DNA of 64,000 nucleotides from Rhyzopertha dominica. Lineage: Eukaryota > Arthropoda > Insecta > Coleoptera > Bostrichidae. Below the pieces are notes generated by a model. That model worked only from the letters and a program-made list of their open reading frames with translations, made no database searches and was not told where the DNA came from. The translations under genes were made by a program, and so were the position numbers. The DNA is taken from NCBI GenBank assembly GCA_025024175.1, contig QCXZ01000001.1, forward strand, positions 39,736,942-39,800,941. Direction: 5' to 3'. Shown here piece by piece: positions 42,704-54,738 of the stretch. Each line of letters begins with the position of its first letter. Position 1 is the first letter of the stretch.

Positions 42704-45049
42704 GTTGAGATTAAAAAAATATTTGACGGAGTTACGTTCTAACCTAGATCGTTATTAAGCTCAAAAGATCCGGAGCCATCGGTGAATAATTAAACAAGCT
42801 GTTAACATCTGTCTTCACGCCATATCTGCGCGAACCCTCAATTAGCTAGTGGTCGCGTGTCGCGTAATCCTAGGCTGGAATTTTTGAACTTCAGTGGACA
42901 AACAGAACACAAGTGTGCTTGCATCGACTTCTTGGGCAGCGGTGTGTATACTGTCTTGAAGGCATGTGCTACGTAAATATCAAATACAGTATAAGTTGCT
43001 TGTTATGAGTTTAATAAACTGAATTATGATGTAACTTATCTTGAGGCTCTGCTTCACTTGCCTCATCTGACCAGCTGCCTCTTCTGAAGTACCTACATGT
43101 AAATTAATGAATAAATTAATTTATATATGCTATATTGCTAACGAAATTTTAATTAAAATAAAACAGGTTCATGAAATAAAATTGTTTAATTTTTTATTAC
43201 ATATAAAATCCTAACAACATAAGTTTTATTACTAAATTTATTAATGATAAAATATGAATACAGTTATTGGTAAGAAAGTAAAATAATTCCTGTTAACGGT
43301 AAAAATTTATAGGCCCCCCATAATTGTATAGCAAAGATGGGTGATGTAAGTGTTCGGCAACCAGAGGATCCATATAATGCTGAACGGAGCACTTTAAATC
43401 TGAGGATGTTAAAACTAGGTCCAGAATCCTAAAATTTCGATTTAAAACCAAGTTATTTTGGGCTAGGCTATGAAAATTAACAAATTAATGTAAATGGGAA
43501 CATGCACCCCATAATTGCCTTGACGCATCACCGCTTACAACTTGGCTGTAGTAATGAGGTATGCTAAAGTCTCCTAGCGGCTACAGCTATATCGCAGTTG
43601 TCCTCTATGAAATCAAAGATTACGTCAAAGCAGACACATGTGCAGCGAGGAGTATATATAAGCTAATTACATTCAAAAAGTTCCATATTTTAACAGCCAC
43701 CAGATCAACTTCAGGAAAAGGAGACACCAAAGGAGTTAGTGTGCATTTCAGTTCTTTATACTATCTATAGGTGTCAATTCTCTTACTGAAGGATGGCATG
43801 CTTCTACTACTTTTAGAAGTAACGGTTGGTCCTGTTTTAGTTTTTTTTACAGTACGTCACCGATTCCTCCTGCTCCTATAAGAAAAAACGGAATCGATAT
43901 GTATAAAAATGTAACATCAAACGTCACACCAAAGATGCCTACAATTTATCACGTCCATTATTTCGATTTATTTATTTCGGCGATAGCTAACCGATATATC
44001 AGCAGGATTCAGGAAAAAGTTTTATATAAACACCCATCAATACCGGGTTCGCCTTTGTTACCGCCGATATTCAAAGAAGTTACTTATTCGCCTCGTATAT
44101 TGAAACCGAGTTTTCCCAGGGAACTGTGCAGTTTTCGTTTTTTCCTACAATAGAGGATGTATTGCTTAATGGCGAGTGTATGAGATATCTATTCAGTGCT
44201 TTTAGCGGGAGCTAGTGCAGCTTTTCTATATATTGAGAGCAATGTTTTGTAAACCAGATTTATTATTTGTATCTAGAAAGGTCGGAATGGATAAGGGTGA
44301 CAATTGTTTCTATGATATGTGTGTTTATAAAGCATATGCAGGTACCTAGTTGANTAATATCTAGAGGCAAACAAACTCCAACAGTTAAATATGACTTGTT
44401 ACTCTGTGGTGCTGCAGTCGCTTGCACTACACAAGATATCTTTTCCATGTATTGGCTTAAATGAAATAACAAATATCTCTAACAAAATATAATGTAATAA
44501 TAAGGAAAAGAAAATACAATAATAAAAAAGCCGTTTGCGTATATTAAGATATCGGCGGTCAGTACATGTTAGATCATTACTTTTCGTTGTTTCATTCTTT
44601 CATATAAGCGCCCACATGCACTCTCCCTTGCCCTTTTTTGTTCCTTATCTTGAGGTAGTGGGAGAAGTAAGCACGGATCAACGCGAGAAGAGACCGCATG
44701 AAATCTCGGTACACACGTATCTCAATCCTTGCACGGGTTTTCTACCTAAAAACGTATCGCCGCTTTCTTAGTTTTGTGGTTCCGGATAGTTTCCCGCAAC
44801 AGTGACAACCTATAGAAGAAATTACGCCACCGGTCCGCTTCGAACGAGCCCGCAAAAAAAATACGATCGAATAAAGCTCATTCCAACGTAAGTTCCTTCC
44901 TGTCGAGTGTACCGGCGTATTTTTTATCTTTCTTTGTTAAAAACGATGAAGCTCCAACAGTACAAATTTGTACGTATACAGGGCCATGTATCGATTGTCT
45001 GCGTAGGCACGAAAGTGATTTTGGTGTTTCACTTGTTTGTCAGTGAGTG
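42704..45049. other. No gene recognised
   Basis: Mixed AT-rich and moderately GC-rich sequence. The open frames at 43561-43770, 43899-44153 and 44535-44771 show no motif. Confidence 0.35.
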
Positions 45050-45245
45050 AATGCAGTCAACAATGTCCTCGACAATTGTTGATCCCGCCAGTTGCGAAGT
45101 GTGAGCAGTGATTCGTTATTTTGTGTGCAAAAAGCTCCTCGGCCGCTCGGATTCACAAGGAGTCATGGCTTGTTTATGGACCATCTGTAATGAGTGAAGG
45201 AAAGGTTAGACGATGGTGTCGAGAATTCAAGAATGAACAGAAAAG
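45050..45245 (+). pseudogene. Mariner-type transposase, N-terminal relic
   Basis: With two frame changes the plus strand reads CEV-AVIRYFVCKK at the first helix, a degraded second helix with an HKE..L-VYGPS core, and VMSEGKVRRWCREFKNEQ. This is the N-terminal helix-turn-helix region of mariner transposases, where 'EG.V..W...FK' is the signature. It ends abruptly at about 45245; no catalytic domain or ends were found. Confidence 0.7.
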
Positions 45246-46045
45246 TTATTAAAAATAATAGAGGGGCGCCAGGTAATTATAACGCCACTCTTATAACGCT
45301 AAAGTTGCTCTTAATTACCAAAAAGACAGTAAGCGGTAGTCGGAAAATTTCTAGCAGGGATAATTAAATATTTTTATTAACAAAATAAATTGCCAAAAAG
45401 CAAGAACAAATCATACAAATCGTGAAACAGGAAATAATTGTAGCAAATATCTCAATCAGTAATAACACAAAGAATGGCTTTCATGTAGGAGCATATACAC
45501 TTACAAAATATTGTTACAATAATTATTAGATTGTTAGCACTATTAATGTTAGACCCTGGCCATTCTAAGTTGAGCCGGGCGGAGCCTAGCGAGCGGCGCA
45601 GTGACTTCTGTCAGTGGCGGCGTAAATTTTCTAGTAAATGTGGTCTCACAGTAGCTATTTTGATCAGTGGCGTGGAACGGTTAGTAAATAATTAAATTAT
45701 TTAATATATTAATTCATATGTGTACCCTACCACTATATATAGTATGGGTATGTTTAAGATAATCAGCAGCTGCAAGCTTATTAGCGGGATAGTACTATAT
45801 TTCTTATTATATAGAAGTGTAGGTAGACCTATTGACCGATAAAGTTATAATAATGACTGAAATATAGATAACTACATAGTGTTATCGGACGGGTAGCTGG
45901 GGTGGCTTAATTCCTAGTTCGTTATCTTAATTCAGGAGAAAAAGCACCACTGTCAACTTGGCAGTTTAAATTTCCGTTCGTCAACTAGGCGGGGCAACCG
46001 AGATCCCGATAGGCCGAGCGCGGCTCAATAGACCGATATCAGTTG

Positions 46046-46055
46046 CCCCCCCTTT
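46046..46055 (-). promoter_or_regulatory. Polypurine tract of the gypsy element
   Basis: The minus strand reads AAAGGGGGGG about 80 bases after the pol stop and immediately before the presumed 3' LTR. This is the usual plus-strand priming site of LTR retrotransposons. Confidence 0.75.
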
Positions 46056-46134
46056 GTCAGACGCGATCGGTATCCTTTATTATTAACCAAATGAATGTAA
46101 CATACAATGCAATTAAAAAAAAATTGAACGCGGC

Positions 46135-48996
46135 TTAGTTCGGTTTCCATGACGTCTGTTGTTCCGGAGCTGCACGGATATCGTCCACATGTAACCTCAC
46201 AGTTCGACCGTCCTGATCTACCAGATATGTAGTGTGGCCAACGGCTTTGATGATCGTATGCGGTCCACACCATGTTGGGTCTAATGGTAGACGTTCACGG
46301 CAACGGGTAAGGACTTGATCTCCGGTGGAATATTGGGGTGGCTGGCTCGTTCCTTGATAACGGCGAGTGTACCGTAGTTGATGCACACGTACTTGTTGTT
46401 CGCGCTCCTCTCTTGCCGTGGTAGTGGCATCTACTGATTGATGGGCGGATGGCGTGCCCCATTCGCCCGGTCTTAGCACCTCGTAGCCAAAAAGAGCCTT
46501 TGATGGTGTTAGCCCTGTAGCGGCGTTCTGACGAATTCTTAGGGTGAAGAGGACAGCACTTAAATGTAGGTCCCATTGCTGATAAGGGCGATTGTGTAAT
46601 TGTATGCGTAGCCCTTTTTTTAATTCCTGGTTGCGCCTTTCTACGGGATTCGCTCTCGGGTGGTATATTGGGGTCGTCCAGTGACGAATCTTCCATTTAT
46701 TAGTGGTCTTGCTCCATAGCCGACATCTAAACTGAGGACCATTGTCGCTAACCAGCGTTTTCGGATAGCCAAAACGTCGGAAGACTTCTGTCTCAAGAAA
46801 ACTTAGTACATTTTCAGCAGAGGCGGTGATAACAGCCTGAGCCTCGACCCACCTGGAGTACAAATCGGTAGCGACTAGGATGAACCGATTGCCTCTTGGA
46901 GTACGAGTGTATGGACCCATAATATCCACACTTACGGTTTCCCACGGTCGAACAGGTTGGCGGGATCGCTGGGGTGCTGTGGACTGATGAGGTCCTCGTT
47001 TAACGCAGCAACAGATGAGACACTGCGTGACGTATTGTGCAATGTCCCTCTTGATTGATGGCCAGTGGAAGTGTTGCAGTACGGCCCGGGTTGTTTCGTC
47101 ACGACCTGGATGCCCTGCAGTAGCAGCGTCGTGGTATTCATGTAAAACTCGGGGTTGAGCGGCGGCCGGGACATGGAGCAAGTTTGGTGTGCCCCGTCGC
47201 CAGAGCAGGCCGTCTCTGATGACGTAACGTTGCTGAGCCTTACGATCCTTGCGCGTTCGTGGGCCCTCTTGATTGATCTTTTGGAGGTGTGTTATGAAGA
47301 GTTGAATCTCCCTGTCCAAGCGCTGAGTACTAGCGATCTCCTCCGTAAGGGTTGGTACATCCAGACATCTTAACACGGGTGGTAGCAAACGCTCTTCGGT
47401 CCATGGCTCCTCGACAGTGTCTTTAGCTGGTTGACGGGAAAAGGCGTCGGCAAGCTGGTTGTTCTTTCCGGGGCAATGTTCTATTTTGAAATCCAGGTCT
47501 TGAAGTTGGAGTGCCCATCTGGTCAACTTGGCCCGTTGATCTTTGGTACGATCAAACCACGTCAGGGCTTGACTATCCGCTCTGAGTGTAAAAGGACGAT
47601 CCTCTAGATATGGTCTAAAACGATTAATGGCCCATACGACGGCCAAACACTCCTGCTCGTTGCAATGGTACCGACGCTGGGTGTCGGTAAGCGTGGCACT
47701 GGCATAACTAACTATGCATCTTTGTCCCTTGGCGTCCTCCTGATACAGCACAGATGCTATTCCAACAGCACTGGCGTCGGTCTGAAGAACGAAGGGTCTA
47801 GTAAAGTCCGGGCGATGCAGAGCTAGCGGTCTACTGCAAATCCGCTTAATTTTTCGGAACGCGTTCTCGGCTGCACTGGACCATTTAAATCGTCGCTTCG
47901 GGGAAAGCAATGCTGCCAGTGGGGCGATTAGTTCTGCGAAGTTCGGAATATATGCTCGTATCCAATTGCACACGCCAATAAAAGAGCGCAACTGCCGTCG
48001 AGTAGTGGGTTCAATAGCCTGGAGGACTTTTCCTACATAATCGTCAGCCGGGCGATTTTGCTGCTGGTCGACGATGAATCCCAAGTATGTTAAAGACGTG
48101 CGGCCAAATGTGCATTTCTCAGCGTTGCATTTCAATCCATACTGATCTAGCCTTTCAAAAATTAGCCGGAGGTGATATATATGCTCCTCCGGCGTAGAAC
48201 TGTAAATGATGATGTCATCAAGGTAAACCAGTACAAAATGCCTAAGATATCCTGCAAGCACTTCTTGTGTCATTAATCTCTGGAACGTTCCCGGAGCGTT
48301 TTTAAGTCCGAATGGCATGACACAGAATTGGTAAGCAGCGCCATCTGGTGTGGTAAAAGCGGTGATTTGTTTGGCACTTGCCTCCATCGGAATCTGCCAG
48401 TATCCCGACTTCAGATCAATCGTGGAAAATATACGTGCTGTTCCCAAATCCCGGAGGGCCTCTGCAATCACCGGCATCGTCGTTGGAAGTCCTATCGTAA
48501 CAGCATTGATGCGGCGATAATCGACACAGAACCGTGGAGTACCATTCTTTTTTCGCACGACAACGACAGGTGAGCTATAAGGCGAGGTGGAAGGTTCAAT
48601 TACTCCATTACGGAGCATCTCATCCACTTGCTGGAGGATCATTTTTTTTGTAGCTGGAGAATGTCGGTGTTGCGGGATGCTGATAGGACGGTCAGTGGTC
48701 AACTGTATCTGATGCGATGTAGCTGTTGTAGTCGTCAAAGGACCTTCTTTCGCAAACGTAGCGGCATAAGTCCGAAGCAACTCGGTGAAAGTGTTAACAT
48801 TATCGCCGGTGAATCCATGATCTACAATAGGTGGCGTTGGAGGTGATGACTGTGCGTATTCGCTGTTTATCCAATAAACTGTAACCCGTTTTGCGGTACC
48901 CACATGCAGGCACTGACGACGGAAGTCCAACACGGCATTCTCATCCCTCAACCAGTCCACACCAAGAACTAGGTATCGGTCTATCCAGGTAGACAA
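46135..48996 (-). CDS. pol: Ty3/gypsy Pol: protease tail, RT, RNase H, integrase
   Basis: A 953-codon uninterrupted frame. Residues 1-45 are the end of a retropepsin (YLVLGVDWLRDENAVLDF); its active-site DTG part is missing. RT covers about 120-300, with D194 in STIDLKSGYW and Y258-D261 in YLDDIIIY. RNase H covers about 400-520 with D407, E449, D474 and D517. The integrase zinc finger has H622, H629, C659 and C662 (HPGRDETTRAVLQHFHWPSI). The core has D691, D751 (SDNGPQF) and E786, spaced as DD35E. A GPY/F-type module follows (WCGPHTI, about 909-915). No chromodomain follows. The frame begins with TTG after an upstream stop, and the usual gag and protease are absent, so the element is headless. 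All catalytic residues look intact, which suggests a recent insertion. From family knowledge, Pol copies element RNA and integrates the cDNA. Confidence 0.95.
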   Translation of the reverse strand: MSTWIDRYLVLGVDWLRDENAVLDFRRQCLHVGTAKRVTVYWINSEYAQSSPPTPPIVDHGFTGDNVNTFTELLRTYAATFAKEGPLTTTTATSHQIQLTTDRPISIPQHRHSPATKKMILQQVDEMLRNGVIEPSTSPYSSPVVVVRKKNGTPRFCVDYRRINAVTIGLPTTMPVIAEALRDLGTARIFSTIDLKSGYWQIPMEASAKQITAFTTPDGAAYQFCVMPFGLKNAPGTFQRLMTQEVLAGYLRHFVLVYLDDIIIYSSTPEEHIYHLRLIFERLDQYGLKCNAEKCTFGRTSLTYLGFIVDQQQNRPADDYVGKVLQAIEPTTRRQLRSFIGVCNWIRAYIPNFAELIAPLAALLSPKRRFKWSSAAENAFRKIKRICSRPLALHRPDFTRPFVLQTDASAVGIASVLYQEDAKGQRCIVSYASATLTDTQRRYHCNEQECLAVVWAINRFRPYLEDRPFTLRADSQALTWFDRTKDQRAKLTRWALQLQDLDFKIEHCPGKNNQLADAFSRQPAKDTVEEPWTEERLLPPVLRCLDVPTLTEEIASTQRLDREIQLFITHLQKINQEGPRTRKDRKAQQRYVIRDGLLWRRGTPNLLHVPAAAQPRVLHEYHDAATAGHPGRDETTRAVLQHFHWPSIKRDIAQYVTQCLICCCVKRGPHQSTAPQRSRQPVRPWETVSVDIMGPYTRTPRGNRFILVATDLYSRWVEAQAVITASAENVLSFLETEVFRRFGYPKTLVSDNGPQFRCRLWSKTTNKWKIRHWTTPIYHPRANPVERRNQELKKGLRIQLHNRPYQQWDLHLSAVLFTLRIRQNAATGLTPSKALFGYEVLRPGEWGTPSAHQSVDATTTAREEREQQVRVHQLRYTRRYQGTSQPPQYSTGDQVLTRCRERLPLDPTWCGPHTIIKAVGHTTYLVDQDGRTVRLHVDDIRAAPEQQTSWKPN

Positions 48997-49707
48997 TGGC
49001 AGTGTAGAATTATGATAGTTTAAGCAGGTTTAAAGTAATTACAAAAATACATTCATAATTTCAAACATCAATGGCAATTATCAAAGCAAAAACAAAACTA
49101 ACATGAATTAGATGGTTCTTATTTTTTAAATTTTTGTTTAATAAAAAGGATATGAATTTTTTGGTTTGTGTTTTTAAGGCCAGAATCAGATATTTTTTCC
49201 ATTTCATAAGTATAAAAAGTAAGATATCTACCAGAATAAATAGGTTAAATTTTTATTGTAAATAGTATGTTTTTAATTTAAATATAAATTTGAATAAAAA
49301 AGTTACTTACCTCACACTAAATTAATTGTACTCTGCTGATTGCATTGTCGCACATATACCAGCAGTTTTTATTTAATTAATATTTATTTATTTAATAATA
49401 AAATGTCAGGACCTGACAAATACAATAATCTCCGAAAGCTTGGCATAACATTAAGACGTTTTACTTCGTCATCTGTCTTTTTTTATTTAAAAAAAACATA
49501 TAATACCTACATTTTAATGCAACATATGATACAACTATTTTACACCATTGTACTTCAGTTATATCAGAGCAAATAAAGTAAAAAGTAGAATATTAAACAA
49601 AAGACGAACAAAAAATGTACTTTAATAATAATAAAATAAAATTCTCACACAGTATATACAATTTATAAGAGATTAACGAATAAAAATTATTACTTATGAC
49701 AAAAGAC

Positions 49708-49896
49708 TTAACATTCATCATCCGAGAAGTCACTACTTGAAAAATCTTCATCAGAAGATCCTGTATTTACTGTAAAACACAATTCATCTAGCGCTTCGTG
49801 GAGAAGATGTTCTTTTTCCATATATTCTAGTTCCTTTATTTTGCTATAATGGCATACAGCCAACCAGTTGTCCACAGAAATTTGCGAAAATCTATG
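49708..49896 (-). CDS. Acidic C-terminal coding fragment, unknown (62 codons)
   Basis: Minus frame HRFSQISVDNWLAVCHYSKI, then KELEYMEKEHLLHEALDELC and an acidic tail SSDEDFSSSDFSDDEC with TAA at 49708-49710. The tail is clearly non-random and typical of nuclear proteins or transposase C-termini. An in-frame TAG lies directly upstream; an acceptor-like TTAAAATAG there could mean it is a last exon. It lies 0.2 kb inside the right 27-bp inverted repeat at 50129, so it may be the remains of that element's transposase. Confidence 0.4.
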   Translation of the reverse strand, partial: HRFSQISVDNWLAVCHYSKIKELEYMEKEHLLHEALDELCFTVNTGSSDEDFSSSDFSDDEC

Positions 49897-50129
49897 CTAT
49901 TTTAACGACAACACAACGCACAAGCTACAGCCGCATCCGCACACAACATGATCACGAATGAAATGCAAATGCAAAAGAGGGTGGNCAAGCGTCCTAATAC
50001 GGGCCACGTCAGGCTTTAAACCGTTTCCATACCGTCCACTCCTAAATTAGCAAAATAGGTACGGCCTGGACCAAATTCCGTTAGTGCGACGTTTTATTGC
50101 TGGGTTCAACTAAAAATGGCCAGGGTCTA

Positions 50130-53100
50130 CAGACTGTCTGGTTCAATTTGCGGTTTAATTTCTTAAAAAAGATTTAACTCTACTCTTATCTGTCTCTCTC
50201 CTCGGTCGGTGGTGAGGGTGGCTGTTAGTGCTCCCAACGGGAAAAGCAAGTAGTACGGCCTCAAGGCTGGATAGATGGTTTCCCTTTTCCACCACAGGAT
50301 GGGAAGGAGGAAGAAACACAAAGAAGGAAAGGGATATAAGGAAAAAGGCCTAAAATAAATAGTAGAAAGAAAAAAAATACAATTTGGTTGCATGCAGAAG
50401 ATTTGAAAATACGTACCAAAGATGTTGCTTGAAACTTGGGTGTTCTACTGACTAATCCACAAAATATGGGACTTCTGACATGAAGCACCCAGAAGATCCC
50501 TAACAATATTTTTAGGGCTTGAATATATTCAAGTTACCTGGGCGTTCCTTAGTGGCAAACGGCAACACCTCAGAAGTCTTGCAGTGAAACTCCAATGTTT
50601 AAGAATTGGGAGAGATATTTTCTTCTTTTTTTGACAACTTTAATTTTTACAATGACATTACTCCACGACTTGATTTTTTTTACAAAACATGCAGAGGTAG
50701 CTAAACTTATAGGCGAAACGAGTAGTGGATATCATACGACAGCCTTGAAATCAAACAACAGTCAATGCAGTGGCCCTGTTCAATTTCACCAAAACAGAAA
50801 ACATTCACCGTTTTCGAGGATGATACTTCATTATAGTTGCTACATACTGCTAAACGCTCACCAGATTGAGACGAGTGATCAGAAAATGGCGATTATATGG
50901 AAAAATGAAATACGTTTGTTGGAAACTAAAACTAAGATTTTTCAAACGATTACTGCAGATGACCCTTATTTTACGAAAATCCATCGTATTAGACATAGGC
51001 GCCGAGTTTCCAAAATCTGGCAAGAGATTACATTACATTCGCATTATCTGAGCGTTTGAAAATCTCTAGGAACTTCAATAAATATTATGTTTTGAAAAGG
51101 ACACCTACAACTATGTAGATCATTTAACATTAAGTGAAACACGAGCTGCTCTTCAGCTTGCTTCAGGTAATAGGTTATAAATATGAGTCGTTTTATAATT
51201 TTATATATGTATACGAAANTAAACAAATGAATTAATTCGAAAGCAGCACATTACTAGGTATTTACCCGATTTGACAGGTCGCATAGAATATTCAGACCTA
51301 AAGAGCGCATGTATACCTTGCAATCCTTCAGCTTTTTTATAAACATTTTGTTGTTATATGCTATCTGGTGTTAATTTGCCAAAATGTTTGGTGTGTCACA
51401 CTTGTAAAAAAAACCCTGTGAGTTCAAGTACCACTTGTACATAAATTGTGGGTTTTGTAAGGATACAAATCGAACTTTTGTAAATGTATATACTACGCGC
51501 TTGTGGTATATAATGTACTGTATTTTTCTTAAATTAAACAAGGTTGATTACTTGCATCTTGTAATTTGCGTAATTAAAATAAATATATGGGGGGGGGGGG
51601 GGGGGCTTGGGCCCCAGAGCCCCTAACAAAACATGACTAAACTATGTCTGCGTAGGCTGCAAGCTACAGGCTTGTACGTATAGTAACTTAAACTAAAAAG
51701 CAGAGCCTTAAAATATGTGAAGAAAAAATATGAAGATAAACACTAGCAAAACTAAGATAACAGTAAATATGAGGTGAAAACATTGGCCCGTTAACAGGAT
51801 AATAGCTTTACATATCGGAGGCTTTAAAATACTTGAGATCTGAAGTAAAGATACGGCAATAGCATCCAACAATTTAATGAAGCCTTAGAAATTTGTTTCT
51901 AATAAAAATAAAAATAAATACACCAACTAAAAAACGAACAATTTTTAGACTAGTGCCTACCTGTGGAAGCAAAAGTTAGATACCATCAAAGGCCATGGAA
52001 ACCAAAGCTCAAGCCATGGACATAAAATCCCTAAGAAGTCAGTAGTGTAAAGACAACGGATAGCATCAGATACATCTATTAAGAACATGTGTGAGCAGTC
52101 TACGCTGAATATTATAGGAAACCAAATAAAGTGGTCTGGTGTATGAAACGTATGAACAATAATGATCAGTAAAAACAGCATGGGATGCAAAAGTTCAGAA
52201 AAAAATAGGCGAGGAAGATCAAGCAAAATATGGAATAGTGAAGTGGCAATAAGGCTAAAGAGATGTTCTTTACTATAAAATCTTACGGTATTGCATTAAA
52301 ATGCCATAAGATTTAGTCGTAAAATAAAACAGAAAGGCATTTAATTTGTTTAAATCATCAATTTATTTACACCGCAAAAACTTATTTGGAGTTTAGAATA
52401 CTACGTTGAGTGGCTTGCATAAAAAATCCAATTGTGCTCAGCACAATACTACCGACGATGGATTTTGACTAGATTACAGGTATTAATGCTTCTGTAGTAT
52501 AATAATGTAAGTGTACCTAGATCGTTGAAACTATACGGTATATTGTATTTAGGACCGCCCCACGTGGATAAAATTCATGAAGGCACTTATTTATCGTCAC
52601 GGCACACACGAATTAAATTTCATTGTATGTCGGTGATTTGAAGCTTTCATCTGGAAACGTTATCGATTTGTTATTCCTGTTGTACTATACGCTTGTGAAT
52701 CAAGTGGTAACAAATTATAAATTTCAGTGATTTTCCGCTTATGGTAAAATGCGACGGAGTCCGGGAAATTTTCCACCGGTTTTCAGAGGATTAAAAACCA
52801 GCATATAACGCAATTGAGCATTATTTGTATGTGAAATGTTGTTTAATTTAGGGGTACGCCTCTGTCCTAGCTAATGCGATTTAGCCACGGCGCGGTAGGT
52901 AATTTTTAATTTGGAAATTCCCTTTGCATTCATTTTGCATACGTTTCGACATGCTGTTTATTTGTTTTCAGTCATTTAAAACACGTTCACAGTTCCAGCC
53001 CTTTTTGCATTTTTGATTATTTAAAAGTTCAACGCTCTATTTGTTGTAGAAGTAGCTAGAAGCAAAGGTTTGTTTCATTTATCTAATAAACTTTTCAGCA

Positions 53101-53603
53101 TTAGAACTAAGTGCATGCTACTACATTTTTGGCAATGACGAAACAAAACTATGTCCATTAAAAATAATTTGTATCATTTTCTTACTAAGCCCCACGTTTA
53201 CATATTGTAAGCGATATGCAAAAATCGTATCAAAGGAAATCACTAATTGCTTTTAAGGTACTTCAAAAGTTTGTCAAGGAAGCCATGTAGACCATAACTT
53301 CTCTTTTATTAATAACAAGGGAAACTCAAATAATACGATCAATCGAAGCTTTCTATCGATTCGATCTAATTATTTTATTTTTGTTTGCTAGAACAAAGTA
53401 CCTAACAAACATTTTACTGCACTGTTCCAAGAAATAACGAACAACTGATATATTTTAGATTATTTTACTTTAACCTTTTTTAAATAACTGAAACTATATT
53501 CATTAGTTAGAATACTCAAAAACTCTTAAAAAGAACGCCATTTTAACACTAAAATTATGGCTAAACGTTAATTTGCTGTTTCAGCTTCAAATTCGAATTT
53601 GTT
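50130..53603. other. No gene recognised; one 154-codon open frame
   Basis: The longest frame (50595-51059, plus) starts with a hydrophobic stretch (YFLLFLTTLIFTMTLLHDLI) and continues without recognisable domains. A second frame overlaps it, so I do not call it a gene. A homopolymer of 17 G lies at 51589-51605. The remainder is AT-rich. Confidence 0.35.
51589..51605 (+). repeat. Run of 17 G
   Basis: A single poly-G tract in AT-rich sequence, followed by CTTGGGCCCC. Its length may be unreliable in the assembly. Confidence 0.9.
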
Positions 53604-53998
53604 AGTCCTCTGCTATGGATGACATCTTGGCACCAACCATTGGTACTTAAAATCTACTTCTAATCTATCCCACATTCCAGCTTTCTTTGTTTTCTTTGTT
53701 ACTGTCTTCCAAGCATTTCCCAAATATGCTCAATCGGATTGAGGTCTGGACTGCGTGCTGGCCAAGTCATAGTGTCAATCCCAACTTCCAAAAGATAATC
53801 TCGCACTACCATACGAAGTATACCGTCTAGACACAGATGTAGAAAACACATGCCATTTAGGCCACGCCCTTTATCTCCATCGCGGTATACTTTGGAGCCC
53901 GCGATGCGGCGTAGCGTGGTATCGTTCGAAGAAGGTGACCGCGCAACCTGCAGAGTGGCACAATACAGTTTTCTTAAGAGTAGAGCCAGGAAAAACAA
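53604..53998 (-). pseudogene. Tc1-like transposase, C-terminal relic
   Basis: The minus frame from 53998 ends with MVVRDYLLEVGIDTMTWPAR then SPDLNPIEHIWEMLGRQ, the third catalytic block (the E in NPIE) of Tc1 transposases. After a shift, AGMWDRLEVDFKYQWLVPRC near 53680-53620 fits the following helices. The first part of the frame (to about residue 55) no longer resembles the family. No inverted ends were found. Confidence 0.75.
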
Positions 53999-54089
53999 TT
54001 TTGATTATTGATTTTATTGCGTTACAATGAAATAAACGAAGTAAGTAGATAGGTACTAGTATGTAAATATAATATAATTACACCTGAGC

Positions 54090-54738
54090 CAGTGGCGGCT
54101 CATGACCTTCCAAGTAGGGTAGGCGACACCTTATACTCGTATATAGTATAATCAATTATAATTATTATTGTCTTCGATCTTGGAATATGTGTATTTTAAT
54201 GGTCATGCCAATCATTTATTTTTATTCGTATACCACCGCACATTTATTCGTTTTCTGCTCTAAGCGACCTTATTTTTCTCCAAATCGATTCTTAAACAAA
54301 GAATTTAGCAAAACTCAAACTAAAATAAGCTCAAAAACGCTAAAAAGTAAACGAAACTTGTAAAACAGTACTTAATTTAAATAATAGAGCACCTACTCTT
54401 ATCCGTGTTGTAACAGTTCAGAGCATATTGAAAGTTTATATAACATATTCCTATGTCACGTCTTCCTATTGCATGATGATGTTTCATTTTGAATAAGACG
54501 ATAAAAAATTTAAAAATCTTACATCTACCGGTGTCATTTAAAACCTCTATCGCCCGCTTTCGCAATCGCAATGCGAATAGCCCGAGTCCATACAAAGTTT
54601 GTCGTAGGCGACCGATCATTCCGCCTGCGACGCAAATTATAAATTTCTAGCTAATTATTATTTATTTTTTATGGCATTGTTGATTGAAATTGCAAGGTAG
54701 GCGGTGCCTACCTTGTCTACCCCGAGGAGCCGCCACTG
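54090..54738. mobile_element. 649-bp non-autonomous hAT element with perfect 8-bp target duplication
   Basis: The ends are CAGTGGCGGCTCATGACCTT and, inverted, CAGTGGCGGCTCCTCGGGGT. The flanks ACCTGAGC (54082-54089 and 54739-54746) are an identical 8-bp duplication. Near both ends a GGTAGGCG..ACC motif is inverted. The 80-codon frame inside (54377-54619) is not transposase-like. The CAGTGGCGGCTC start is a familiar hAT-type terminus. Confidence 0.9.

Larger units (their letters stand above)
46041..49015 (-). mobile_element. 5'-truncated Ty3/gypsy retrotransposon
   Basis: The body runs from a truncated protease end (about 49015) through RT, RNase H and integrase to the stop at 46135, then a polypurine tract (46046-46055). 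The 3' LTR should begin at about 46041 with TGATATCGGTC and run left to somewhere near 45.6-45.7 kb; I cannot fix its end because no second LTR is in the window. Gag, the protease active site, the primer site and the 5' LTR are missing. Confidence 0.85.
45550..50129. mobile_element. Outer 27-bp inverted repeats enclosing the gypsy relic
   Basis: TAGACCCTGGCCATTCTAAG followed by TTGAGCC (45550-45576) is inverted at 50103-50129 with three mismatches in 27. Beyond these 27 bases the two ends are unrelated. I read this as an old DNA transposon of unknown family into which the gypsy element inserted. No target duplication is clear, so the pairing could also be two unrelated ends of one family. Confidence 0.5.

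Noticed and set aside
46295..46696. Smaller frames inside the gypsy Pol region (also 46932-47174, 47155-47373, 48328-48573, 48628-48846)
   Set aside because: All overlap the intact 953-codon Pol frame and have no motif of their own.
50595..51059. 154-codon plus-strand frame with hydrophobic start
   Set aside because: Overlapped by another open frame, no domain, and no exon signals; kept only as a note.
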